From Methylobacterium sp. 2A (GTDB lineage: Bacteria; Pseudomonadota; Alphaproteobacteria; Rhizobiales; Beijerinckiaceae): a stretch of DNA of 64,000 nucleotides. The DNA lies in contig NZ_VUOK01000058.1 in assembly GCF_009806555.1 (NCBI RefSeq), forward strand, positions 62,001 to 126,000, written 5' to 3'. How positions within the stretch are numbered: the first letter of the stretch is position 1; every line of letters starts with the position of its first letter. Under the pieces are notes generated by a model. The model saw nothing but the letters and a program-made list of their open reading frames with translations, had not been told where the DNA came from and ran no database searches. Below, in pieces: positions 27,527-35,079 of the stretch. The position numbers and the translations under genes are program-made.

Positions 27527-28600
27527 TCATTCGGCGGCGAGCGGGGCGGCCCGCTCCAGCGCGGCGATGTGGGCGGCGATCTGCATCGAGGCCCGGTTCT
27601 TCGCCTTGGCCTCGATCTCGAAATCCGCCCAGGCGAGGTGACGGGCCACGAGGTCGTTCACCGCGCGGTTCCACATCAGGTCGGAATGGGCGGCGAGGTC
27701 CCGGACCGCGTAGCCGGCCTCGCGCAGGGCCGGGAAGTCGGGCAGGATCTCCGGATCGGAATCCGCGATCACCGCCTCCCGCGACACGCTGATATGGGCG
27801 ACCGGCCGCACACCGCGCCAGGATTCGTTGACGGCTGCGATGCGGGGATCATCCGGTTCGAGGTATTCGCCGCCGCTCTGGACCCAGTGATGGTGCAGAT
27901 CGAGCACCACCGGCACGATGTCGGCGAGCTGAAGCACGGCGTCGAGGCCGAACACGTTCTCGTCGTTCTCCACCGTGACGAGGTCGCGCGCCACCTGGCT
28001 CGCCCGGGGCAGGGTCTCGCGGAAACCTTCGACCCCGGGGTCGCCGGCGCCGACATGGATGTTGATATGGGCGCCATGCGGGTGCCAGCCGCCGCCATAG
28101 CCCATCCGGTCGAAAATCTCGGCATGGTAGTCGAGTTCCGACAGGCCGTTGGCGATGGCCGCCGGGTTCCGGCTCGCCAGCAGGCAGAACGGGCCGGGAT
28201 GGAAGCTCAGCCGCACCCCGAGCCGCCGCGCCAGGGCGCCCGCCTCCGCGAGGCCGCGCTCGACCAGCGCCGCCATCTCGGGCTCGGCATAGATCGCCTG
28301 CGCGATCGGGTGGGTGTAGCCCGGCAGGACGTTGCTCGCCATGCGCAGCAGCCGCTCCAGGGGCGGCCGGGCGCCGACCCAGGCGATCTGCCGGGCGAGC
28401 GCGTCGAGGTTATGCGCCACGAGGCCGGAGAGCTTCGCCCGTCGGGCCGAAGGGTCCAGCTTGGCGAGGTGGGCCATCGTCACGCTGGTCAGGTTCATGT
28501 GGAGCGTCGCCTCCCGCTCCGCCTTCAGCGTGGCGTGGGTGCCGGGCGGCTCGTCCAGGATGAACTTGCAGCAGAAACCGAGGCGGGGCTGATCGACCAT
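27527..28600 (-). CDS. UV damage endonuclease UvdE-like
   Basis: This 357-residue TIM-barrel protein resembles the UvdE/UvsE family, which nicks DNA 5' to UV photoproducts. The N-terminus PRLGFCCKFI is followed by TLHMNLTSVTMAHLAKLDP, LSFHPGPFCLLASRNP and HGAHINIHVGAGDP. The metal-binding residues are in VTVENDENVFGLD and VVLDLHHHWVQSGGEY, then VAHISVSREAV and AAHSDLMWNRAVNDL. The ATG at 28600 (MVDQPRLGF) was chosen; the upstream extension looks non-coding. It would act on chromosomal DNA as an alternative to photolyase or UvrABC. The family call rests on motif pattern. Confidence 0.75.
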   Translation of the reverse strand: MVDQPRLGFCCKFILDEPPGTHATLKAEREATLHMNLTSVTMAHLAKLDPSARRAKLSGLVAHNLDALARQIAWVGARPPLERLLRMASNVLPGYTHPIAQAIYAEPEMAALVERGLAEAGALARRLGVRLSFHPGPFCLLASRNPAAIANGLSELDYHAEIFDRMGYGGGWHPHGAHINIHVGAGDPGVEGFRETLPRASQVARDLVTVENDENVFGLDAVLQLADIVPVVLDLHHHWVQSGGEYLEPDDPRIAAVNESWRGVRPVAHISVSREAVIADSDPEILPDFPALREAGYAVRDLAAHSDLMWNRAVNDLVARHLAWADFEIEAKAKNRASMQIAAHIAALERAAPLAAE

Positions 28601-28728
28601 AAGAGGCACAACGCGCGTAAACCCCAGGGTTCCCCGCGGGATAAGCGCGGATCGGCGGAACGGTGGCTGCGCGCCGACGTTTGCCCTCGTGAGCGCGGCA
28701 GTTCCGCGCGCACGGCCCATCCCGACCC

Positions 28729-29922
28729 ATGACCCCGCCGCCCTCGCGCTCGACCGGCCCCTCGGAGACCGGCTCGATCCTGTGGATTCTCATGCTCGGG
28801 TCGGCTTTGGTCACCCTGGCCGCGGCCCGGCGGGGCGAGCCGGCCCTCCGTCCCGTCGCGGAGCCGCCGGCCGAGCCCGAACCCGCTTGCGCGGAGCCCG
28901 CCGACACGGATCCGCGCCGGAACGTGGCGCCCGGGGCGCGCTCGATCTCGGGCCGGGCCGCGCAGCTCACCGTGGCGACGCAGGCCGAGCGCGGCCGCGC
29001 CGCCGAGACGCCCGCCGAGATGACGCGGGCCGGCTGGAAGGACATCGCGGTCCGGGTCTATCTGGAATTCAACAAGGACCGGGTCCTGGCGGTCGCCGCG
29101 GGCGTGACCTTCTACACCCTGCTGTCGCTGTTCCCGGCGATCGCCGCGCTCGTCACCTGCTACGGCCTGTTCGCGGACGTGAACGTCATCAACGACCACC
29201 TCGCGCAGCTCCACGCGGTGCTGCCCTCCGGGGCGGTCGAGCTGATCGGCGATCAGGTGAAGCGCATCGCCGCCAGGGGCAGCGGCTCCTTGAGCGTGAC
29301 GTTCTTCTCCAGCCTGCTGCTGTCGATCTGGAGCGCCAACGCCGCCATGAAGGCGATGTTCGACGCGCTGAACGTCGTCTACGAGGAGGAGGAGAAGCGG
29401 AACTTCTTCTGGCTCAACATCCGCTCCCTGACCTTCACGATCGGCGCCCTCCTGTTCATCATCATCGCGCTCAACGTGATCGTCGTGGTGCCGGTGATGC
29501 TCAACTTCCTGGGCCTCGGCTCCACCGCGTGGCTGCTCGCGGCCCTGCGCTGGCCGGCGATCCTGATCGTGCTGCTCGGCGGCCTCTCGGTGCTCTACCG
29601 GTTCGGCCCGAGCCGGGAGCGCGCCCGCTGGCGCTGGGTCGGGGTCGGCAGCGTCGTGGCGGGTCTGCTCTGGCTCGTCGCCTCGCTGCTGTTCTCCTGG
29701 TACGTCGCCAATTTCGGCACCTACAACGAGACCTACGGCTCGCTCGGCGCCGTCATCGGCTTCATGACCTGGATCTGGATCTCCTCGACGATCGTGCTGG
29801 TCGGCGGCGAGATCAACGCCGAGCTGGAGCACCAGACCGGGCGCGACACCACCACGGGGGCGCCCCTGCCGATCGGCCAGCGGCGGGCGCGGATGGCCGA
29901 TACGGTGGGTGCGGCGGCCTGA
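28729..29922 (+). CDS. YihY/BrkB family membrane protein
   Basis: This 397-residue inner-membrane protein is of the YihY (formerly RNase BN) family. About 110 residues of cytosolic N-terminus, containing one possible helix (ILWILMLGSALVTLAA), precede the core. Core helices are visible in VAAGVTFYTLLSLFPAIAAL, FTIGALLFIIIALNVIVVV, WPAILIVLLGGLSVLYRFGP, VVAGLLWLVASLLFSWYVA and the last GFMTWIWISSTIVLVGGEIN. GGEINAELEHQ is the family's end. Possibly a transporter or envelope protein; its role is not established. Confidence 0.88.
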   Translation: MTPPPSRSTGPSETGSILWILMLGSALVTLAAARRGEPALRPVAEPPAEPEPACAEPADTDPRRNVAPGARSISGRAAQLTVATQAERGRAAETPAEMTRAGWKDIAVRVYLEFNKDRVLAVAAGVTFYTLLSLFPAIAALVTCYGLFADVNVINDHLAQLHAVLPSGAVELIGDQVKRIAARGSGSLSVTFFSSLLLSIWSANAAMKAMFDALNVVYEEEEKRNFFWLNIRSLTFTIGALLFIIIALNVIVVVPVMLNFLGLGSTAWLLAALRWPAILIVLLGGLSVLYRFGPSRERARWRWVGVGSVVAGLLWLVASLLFSWYVANFGTYNETYGSLGAVIGFMTWIWISSTIVLVGGEINAELEHQTGRDTTTGAPLPIGQRRARMADTVGAAA

Positions 29923-29990
29923 CTGTCAGCGGCAGGACTGCCGAATACCCCGGCGCCCACCTATATGGTGCTGCGACAAGGGAGATTGCC

Positions 29991-30401
29991 ATGGCGGATG
30001 CGCCGACCACCAGCCCCGACACCCGCAGCGACGCCGAGTGGCGCGAGACCCTCACGCCGGAGCAGTACCGGGTCCTGCGCGAGCACGGCACCGAGCGGGC
30101 CGGCACGAGCTGCCTGCTCGCCGAGAAGCGCCCCGGCACCTACACCTGCGCCGGCTGCGGCCAGCCGCTGTTCGAGCAGGGCACCAAATTCGAGTCCGGC
30201 ACCGGGTGGCCGAGCTTCTTCGAGCCGATCGAGGGCGCCGTGGAGACCTCGGTGGACCGCAGCCACTGGATGGTCCGCACCGAGGTGCATTGCGCCCGCT
30301 GCCAGGGCCATCTCGGCCACGTCTTCGACGACGGCCCCGCGCCCACCGGCCTGCGCTACTGCATGAACGGCGCCGCGATGAAGTTCGAGCCGGCCGGCTG
30401 A
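29991..30401 (+). CDS. msrB: Peptide methionine-(R)-S-oxide reductase
   Basis: This 136-residue enzyme reduces methionine R-sulfoxide in proteins, with thioredoxin as electron donor. Zinc-binding CxxC pairs are in YTCAGCGQPLF and VHCARCQGHLGHVFDDGP. FESGTGWPSF and the catalytic Cys in LRYCMNGAAMKF complete the family pattern. It has no signal peptide, so it is cytosolic. The ATG at 29991 follows AAGGGAGA. Single gene after YihY. Confidence 0.95.
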   Translation: MADAPTTSPDTRSDAEWRETLTPEQYRVLREHGTERAGTSCLLAEKRPGTYTCAGCGQPLFEQGTKFESGTGWPSFFEPIEGAVETSVDRSHWMVRTEVHCARCQGHLGHVFDDGPAPTGLRYCMNGAAMKFEPAG

Positions 30402-30721
30402 GGTTACGCCCTTCCTTTAACCTGGGTTGCGAAAGCTGCGCGCAAAGGCGGGATAGCGGGGACAGGACCGGCCGCAACCGAGTCCGGACCCGCGATCGGT
30501 CTTGATTTCGGCACGTTTTTGCTTAGCGCTTTATTCTCTCATGTTGTCGCTGCCCGGAGTATGGCGACGGAAGCGGTCGGGTACGGTCCAATACGGCGTT
30601 GCGGTTCCGCGTATACGCCGTGCGCGGCCGTTCCACTTGCCTCCTCACATCCGGGCCGGCGATCCGAAGGGTGTCCGCCGGATCGGCGCGCCGCCGACAC
30701 AGCGGGAGGGGTATTGAATCC
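30402..30721. other. 320-base intergenic region
   Basis: No credible gene is seen here. A short inverted repeat (AGGTTA at 30401-30406, TAACCT at 30418-30423) just after msrB could be a weak terminator. Around 30500-30545 the sequence is locally AT-richer (TTGATTTCGG...GCTTTATTC) and may hold the promoter of the following CYTH-like gene, whose ribosome binding site GGGAGG lies at its end. Confidence 0.4.
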
Positions 30722-31717
30722 ATGAGCACCGTTCGCCGATTTCTGGTCGCCCCGTCCCTGGTCCGCCTGATCCGCAAGGAGCGCGGCGGCGCCCGCATCA
30801 CCGAGGGACATTTCGCGCCGCAGGGCGGCCGCTCGTCCTTCGTGCGGGTCGATGGGCAACAATGCCAGCTGGTCCTGGTCAACAAGGGGCCGGACGGCAT
30901 CCCGGTCGAGGAGCGCACCGACGTGCCGCGCGCCCACGGCGATGCGCTGCTCGACGTCTGCCCCGGCAAGGCCGCCTATGACCGCACCACGATGACGATC
31001 GGCGGGCGCGAGATCGCCATCGACCGCTACGTCACCCCCGGCAGCCTGGATCTGGTCAGCGTGACCTTCGACAACGATGGCGAGGCGGCGGGCTTCCAGA
31101 CGCCGGTCTGGTTCGGGCGGGAGGTCAGCGGCGAGCCGGCCTTCGAGCGGCAAGCCCTGGCGATCCAGGGCGTGCCGGCCCAGGAGGAGGTTCCCCTGAG
31201 CAACGCGGCGCTCGACGCCGTGCTCGACCTGATCGAACCCCGGTTCGGCTTCGGCCGCTACGGCAGCAGCAGCCGGTCCTCCGAGTCCGACGAGGGCGCG
31301 CTCGGCGCGATGCGCCGCATCGTGGCACCGCCCCCGGCGCCACAGCCCGCCCCCGCCCCGGCCGCCGCCGTGGCGCCGCCCGCGCCGGAGCCTGTCGAGC
31401 CCGAGCCCGTCGCCGCCGAGCACGTCGAGCCGGCGCCCGAGCACCACGCCGAGCCGGAGGCGCCGCCGCCCGCCCCCGAACCCGTCCATCAGCCTGTCCA
31501 CGCGGAAGCCCCCGCGGCACCGGCCGGCGCCCCGGATTCCCTGCACGGCGACACGCGCATCGACGACGTGATCGAGAGCCTCTCGCAGGCGCTCGGCGCG
31601 GCGATCCATCAGCAGCCGGAGCACGGGGCCGAGGTCAAGGACGGGAAGGGCGAGGATCCGGGCTCGATGTTCGAGCGCTGGACCGTGCGCCCCCGCCGCA
31701 GCCAGCAGCAGACCTGA
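30722..31717 (+). CDS. CYTH-like N-terminal domain with Pro/Ala/Glu-rich tail
   Basis: This 331-residue protein has a first part (about 1-150) patterned like a CYTH/triphosphate-tunnel fold: MSTVRRFLVAPSLVRLIRKE, RITEGHFAPQGGRSSFVRVD, EERTDVPRAHGDALLDV and IAIDRYVTPGSLDLVSVTF. The diagnostic ExExK start is missing (RRFLV), so classical triphosphatase activity is doubtful. Residues about 200-290 are very rich in Pro, Ala and Glu, and the C-terminus (FERWTVRPRRSQQQT) is basic. The ATG at 30722 follows GGGAGGGG and was preferred to upstream starts. Cytosolic; function unknown. Confidence 0.65.
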   Translation: MSTVRRFLVAPSLVRLIRKERGGARITEGHFAPQGGRSSFVRVDGQQCQLVLVNKGPDGIPVEERTDVPRAHGDALLDVCPGKAAYDRTTMTIGGREIAIDRYVTPGSLDLVSVTFDNDGEAAGFQTPVWFGREVSGEPAFERQALAIQGVPAQEEVPLSNAALDAVLDLIEPRFGFGRYGSSSRSSESDEGALGAMRRIVAPPPAPQPAPAPAAAVAPPAPEPVEPEPVAAEHVEPAPEHHAEPEAPPPAPEPVHQPVHAEAPAAPAGAPDSLHGDTRIDDVIESLSQALGAAIHQQPEHGAEVKDGKGEDPGSMFERWTVRPRRSQQQT

Positions 31718-31817
31718 GATCCGGGCCGTCCGTCCGGCGCGACGCACGAATCGGGGCCGCAGCGCATCACGCGCCGCGGCCTCTTTCATGCGAGCGGAGA
31801 TCTCGCTCGCACCCGCC

Positions 31818-32246
31818 TCAGTTGCGGATCACCACCGCCGCGCCGCCGCGGCTGCGGGCGAGGCTGAACAGGGCGGCCGCATGGCCCGGCGACAGGCGGA
31901 TGCAGCCGTGGCTCGCCCGGCGCCCGAGCGACCCCGTCGCGTAGGTGCCGTGGATCGCGTAGCCGCCGCGGAAGAACATCGCGTGCGGCATCGGCGCGCC
32001 ATGATACTTGTGCGAGTGCCACATCGGCGCCATCAGCCCGACCCGGAACCGGCCGTTCGGCGTGACATAGCCGCTTCGGGCGGTTGAGACCGGCCAGTCG
32101 TAGGCGGGATAGCCGTCGACGAAGACGCGCATCCGCTGGCGCGCCTGGTCGATCTGGGCCACGACTCCGGCGGTCGCCGGAGCCGAGAGGACGCAGGCCA
32201 GAATTCCGCCGCGCAACGCGGCTCCGGCCCAATGAAGCACAGCCAC
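31818..32246 (-). CDS. L,D-transpeptidase (YkuD domain), exported
   Basis: This 142-residue enzyme probably makes 3-3 cross-links in peptidoglycan or attaches proteins to it. The signal peptide covers about the first 28 residues (HWAGAALRGGILACVLSAPATA). The YkuD catalytic motif is complete: GGYAIHGTYATGSLGRRASH, then GCIRL, with His and the nucleophilic Cys. The frame is open further upstream, but the GTG at 32246 sits five bases after GGAGG and gives a proper signal peptide, so I use it. It is divergent from dctA. Confidence 0.88.
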   Translation of the reverse strand: MAVLHWAGAALRGGILACVLSAPATAGVVAQIDQARQRMRVFVDGYPAYDWPVSTARSGYVTPNGRFRVGLMAPMWHSHKYHGAPMPHAMFFRGGYAIHGTYATGSLGRRASHGCIRLSPGHAAALFSLARSRGGAAVVIRN

Positions 32247-32493
32247 GAAAACCTCCGGCCCGTCTGTGAAAGCCGTTGGACGGACGGCGAAAATCCGGCG
32301 ACGGCAACAAATCGCCGCGCATCTTGGGATGAGCGCGAATGTCGGGCGCGAACAGTACTTCAGGGCGGGGATCGACAGATTTTTGTCATGGTTGGTTCCC
32401 GGCAGATTACCGACGTGCCGTTGAGGCGCCGGACAATAGCCGCTAGCGTGCCGGCCACAGTGGGAGGGTGCGCGGCAGTCGCACGGATAGGAC

Positions 32494-33867
32494 ATGGCAC
32501 AGGCAATCCACGCGACGAGTCCGGCCGCGGCGCCCCGCGAGCCCTGGTACAAGGTCCTCTACATCCAGGTCCTGATCGCCATCGCGCTCGGCATCCTGCT
32601 GGGCTGGTACGATCCGGCCGCCGGCAAGGCGATGAAGTGGCTCGGCGACGCCTTCATCGGCCTGATCAAGATGATGATCGCCCCGATCATCTTCTGCACG
32701 ATCGTGCACGGCATCGCGTCGATCGGTGACCTCAAGAAGGTCGGGCGCGTCGGCCTGAAGGCGCTCGTCTATTTCGAGGTGGTCTCCACCGTGGCGCTGC
32801 TGATCGGCGTCCTCGTCGGCGAGGTGATCCGGCCCGGCGCCGGCTTCAACGCCGACCCGGCGAAGCTCGACGCCAGCAAGGTCGCGACCTACGCCAGCAA
32901 GGCGGCGGCCGATTCCACCGTCGCCCACATCCTGGCGATCATCCCCAAGAGCTTCTTCGATCCCTTCGCCACCGGCGACCTGCTGCAGGTGCTGCTGATC
33001 TCGATCCTCACCGGCGTCGTGGTGACGGGCCTGGGCGAGCGCGCCTCCGCCGTGAACCACGTGATCGACACAGCCGGGCAGATCTTCTTCAAGATCATCG
33101 GCATCATCGTGAAGCTCGCGCCGATCGGCGCCTTCGGCGCGATGGCGTTCACGATCGGCGAGTACGGCATCCAGAAGGTCTACGACCTCGCGTGGCTGGT
33201 CGGCACCTTCTACGTCACCGCGATCCTGTTCGTGGTGGTGGTGCTCGGGGCGATCGCCCGGGTGGCGGGCTTCTCGATCCTGCGCTTCCTCGCCTACATC
33301 AAGGACGAGTTGCTGATCGTGGTCGGCACCTCCTCGTCCGAGACGGTGCTGCCGCAGCTGATGACCAAGATGCGCCGGCTCGGCGCCTCGGATTCGGTGG
33401 TCGGCCTCGTGGTGCCCACGGGCTACTCGTTCAACCTCGACGGCACCAACATCTACATGACGCTGGCCACGCTGTTCCTGGCGCAGGCGGTGGGTGCGGA
33501 CCTGAGCATCAGCCAGTATGCGACCATAATCCTGGTGGCGATGCTGACCTCGAAGGGCGCCTCGGGCGTGACCGGCGCGGGCTTCATCACCCTGGCGGCG
33601 ACGCTGTCGGCGATCCCCAACAGCCCGGTGCCGGTGGCCGCCATGACCCTCGTGCTCGGCATCGACAAGTTCATGTCCGAGTGTCGCGCGCTCACCAACC
33701 TCGTGGGCAACGGCGTCGCCTGCGTGGTGGTCAGCCGCTGGGAGGGCGAGCTCGACGTCGCCAAGCTCAACGAGGTGATGGCTCACCCGGTCTCGATCGG
33801 CACCCATATCGCCGACGAGACGCCCCAGCCGATGGCGACGAACGGCAAGGTGGCCGCCGCCGAGTGA
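32494..33867 (+). CDS. dctA: C4-dicarboxylate transporter DctA
   Basis: This 457-residue inner-membrane symporter takes up succinate, fumarate and malate with protons or sodium. Family marks are QVLIAIALGILLGWYDP at the first helix, the re-entrant serine-rich loop LIVVGTSSSETVLPQLMTKM, and VVPTGYSFNLDGTNIYMTLA. MLTSKGASGVTGAGFITLAA is the second hairpin and GIDKFMSECRALTNLVGNGV completes the binding site. GGATAGGAC precedes the ATG. The stop overlaps the next gene (TGATG), so they are co-translated. Confidence 0.96.
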   Translation: MAQAIHATSPAAAPREPWYKVLYIQVLIAIALGILLGWYDPAAGKAMKWLGDAFIGLIKMMIAPIIFCTIVHGIASIGDLKKVGRVGLKALVYFEVVSTVALLIGVLVGEVIRPGAGFNADPAKLDASKVATYASKAAADSTVAHILAIIPKSFFDPFATGDLLQVLLISILTGVVVTGLGERASAVNHVIDTAGQIFFKIIGIIVKLAPIGAFGAMAFTIGEYGIQKVYDLAWLVGTFYVTAILFVVVVLGAIARVAGFSILRFLAYIKDELLIVVGTSSSETVLPQLMTKMRRLGASDSVVGLVVPTGYSFNLDGTNIYMTLATLFLAQAVGADLSISQYATIILVAMLTSKGASGVTGAGFITLAATLSAIPNSPVPVAAMTLVLGIDKFMSECRALTNLVGNGVACVVVSRWEGELDVAKLNEVMAHPVSIGTHIADETPQPMATNGKVAAAE

Positions 33868-34793
33868 TGGCGGCGTCCAGGGCCGGGGCGCGCCTCGGCA
33901 TCGATCTCGGCGGCACCAAGATCGCCGGGATCGTCCTCGGCCGGGACGGCGCGACGCTGGCTGAGGCCCGGATGGCGGCCCCGCGCGGCGACTACGGGTC
34001 CACCCTCGAAGCCGTGGCGGCTCTGGTCCTGGAGCTGGAGGCTGCGGCGGGCACGCCCTGCACCGTCGGCATCGGCATGCCGGGCAGCCTGTCCCCGGCG
34101 ACCGGCCGCGTGCGCAACGCCAATTCCCACTGGCTCAACGGACATCCGTTCGGAGCGGACCTCGCGCGACGCCTGGCGCGGCCGCTGCGGATCGAGAACG
34201 ACGCCAACTGCCTCGCCGTCTCGGAGGCGATCGACGGCGCCGGCGCCGGGGCGCGGGTCGTCTGGGCGGTGATCCTCGGCACCGGCGTCGGATCGGGTAT
34301 CGCGATCGACGGACGGGTCCTCACGGGCCGCAACGGCATCGCGGGCGAGTGGGGCCACGGCCCGCTTCCGGGGGCTCGGGGCGACGAGCGGCCCGGCGCC
34401 CCCTGCTATTGCGGCCGTCGCGGCTGCATCGAGACCTGGCTGTCCGGCCCCGGCCTCGCGGCCGACCATGCGCGGCGGCACGGGGGAGACCGGACCGCCG
34501 AGGCGATCGTCGCCGCCGCCCGCGCCGGTGATGCAGACGCGCGGGCGACGCTCGCCGCCCATCTCGACCGGCTCGGGCGCGCCGCCGCGCAGGTGGTCAA
34601 CCTCCTCGACCCGGACGTGATCGTGATCGGCGGCGGCCTGTCGCGGATCCCCGAGCTGATCGCCGGCCTGCCCGCGGCAATCGCCCCCCACATCTTCTCC
34701 GACGCCTTCGACACCCCGGTCCGGGCGAGCCTGCACGGCGACGCCTCGGGCGTGCGCGGGGCCGCGTGGCTGTGGGAAGCGGAGCCGGTCTGA
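33867..34793 (+). CDS. ROK family sugar kinase
   Basis: This 308-residue ROK kinase phosphorylates a hexose or amino sugar with ATP. The N-terminal phosphate loop LGIDLGGTKIAGIVLG is at residues 10-25, the catalytic-Asp region RIENDANCLAVSEA near 110, and GIAGEWGHGPLPG followed by CYCGRRGCIETWLSGPGL gives the His and three Cys of the structural zinc site. Candidates are fructokinase, glucokinase or N-acetylglucosamine kinase (NagK-like). Its ATG overlaps the dctA stop, an unusual pairing of dicarboxylate uptake with a sugar kinase. Confidence 0.9.
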   Translation: MAASRAGARLGIDLGGTKIAGIVLGRDGATLAEARMAAPRGDYGSTLEAVAALVLELEAAAGTPCTVGIGMPGSLSPATGRVRNANSHWLNGHPFGADLARRLARPLRIENDANCLAVSEAIDGAGAGARVVWAVILGTGVGSGIAIDGRVLTGRNGIAGEWGHGPLPGARGDERPGAPCYCGRRGCIETWLSGPGLAADHARRHGGDRTAEAIVAAARAGDADARATLAAHLDRLGRAAAQVVNLLDPDVIVIGGGLSRIPELIAGLPAAIAPHIFSDAFDTPVRASLHGDASGVRGAAWLWEAEPV

Positions 34794-34902
34794 CGCGGGC
34801 GTCGCGCGGCAAGCGAGGCCCAAAACCACCTGCGCGCGGGCTCCGCACCACGGGTGCGCCCTGTCGATGCCCGCGTGAAGCGGTCCCGCGCCGGACCGCG
34901 CC

Positions 34903-34916
34903 TTGATCCAAGTCAA
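34903..34916 (+). promoter_or_regulatory. FNR/FixK-type box upstream of hoxX
   Basis: TTGATCCAAGTCAA fits the FNR/FixK consensus TTGA-N6-TCAA perfectly. Its centre lies about 170 bases before the hoxX start, in a spacer that turns AT-rich just downstream. It implies control by an oxygen-responsive CRP/FNR-family regulator. Inferred from consensus only. Confidence 0.6.
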
Positions 34917-34940
34917 GCGATAGCATAGATTCGGTTCAGT

Positions 34941-34952
34941 TCAGATATCTGA
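34941..34952. promoter_or_regulatory. 12-bp palindrome in hoxX leader region
   Basis: TCAGATATCTGA is a perfect palindrome 24 bases after the FNR-type box. It lies where a -10 region or start site driven by that box would be expected, so it may be a second regulator site or part of the promoter. No matching family motif is known to me. Confidence 0.3.
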
Positions 34953-35079
34953 CTGATTCGGCATGCCTTATCGAATATCGTTGCCGAGTATCATTCCATA
35001 ATCTGTCAAAAACACTATCCGCGCCGGGAGGAAGTCCGAGACGGTATTTGACTGCGGCCAAAACCTATCGGATATTGCA

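Noticed and set aside
32250..32493. Sigma-54 promoter upstream of dctA
   Set aside because: I looked for TGGCAC-N5-TTGC and found no acceptable match in the spacer.
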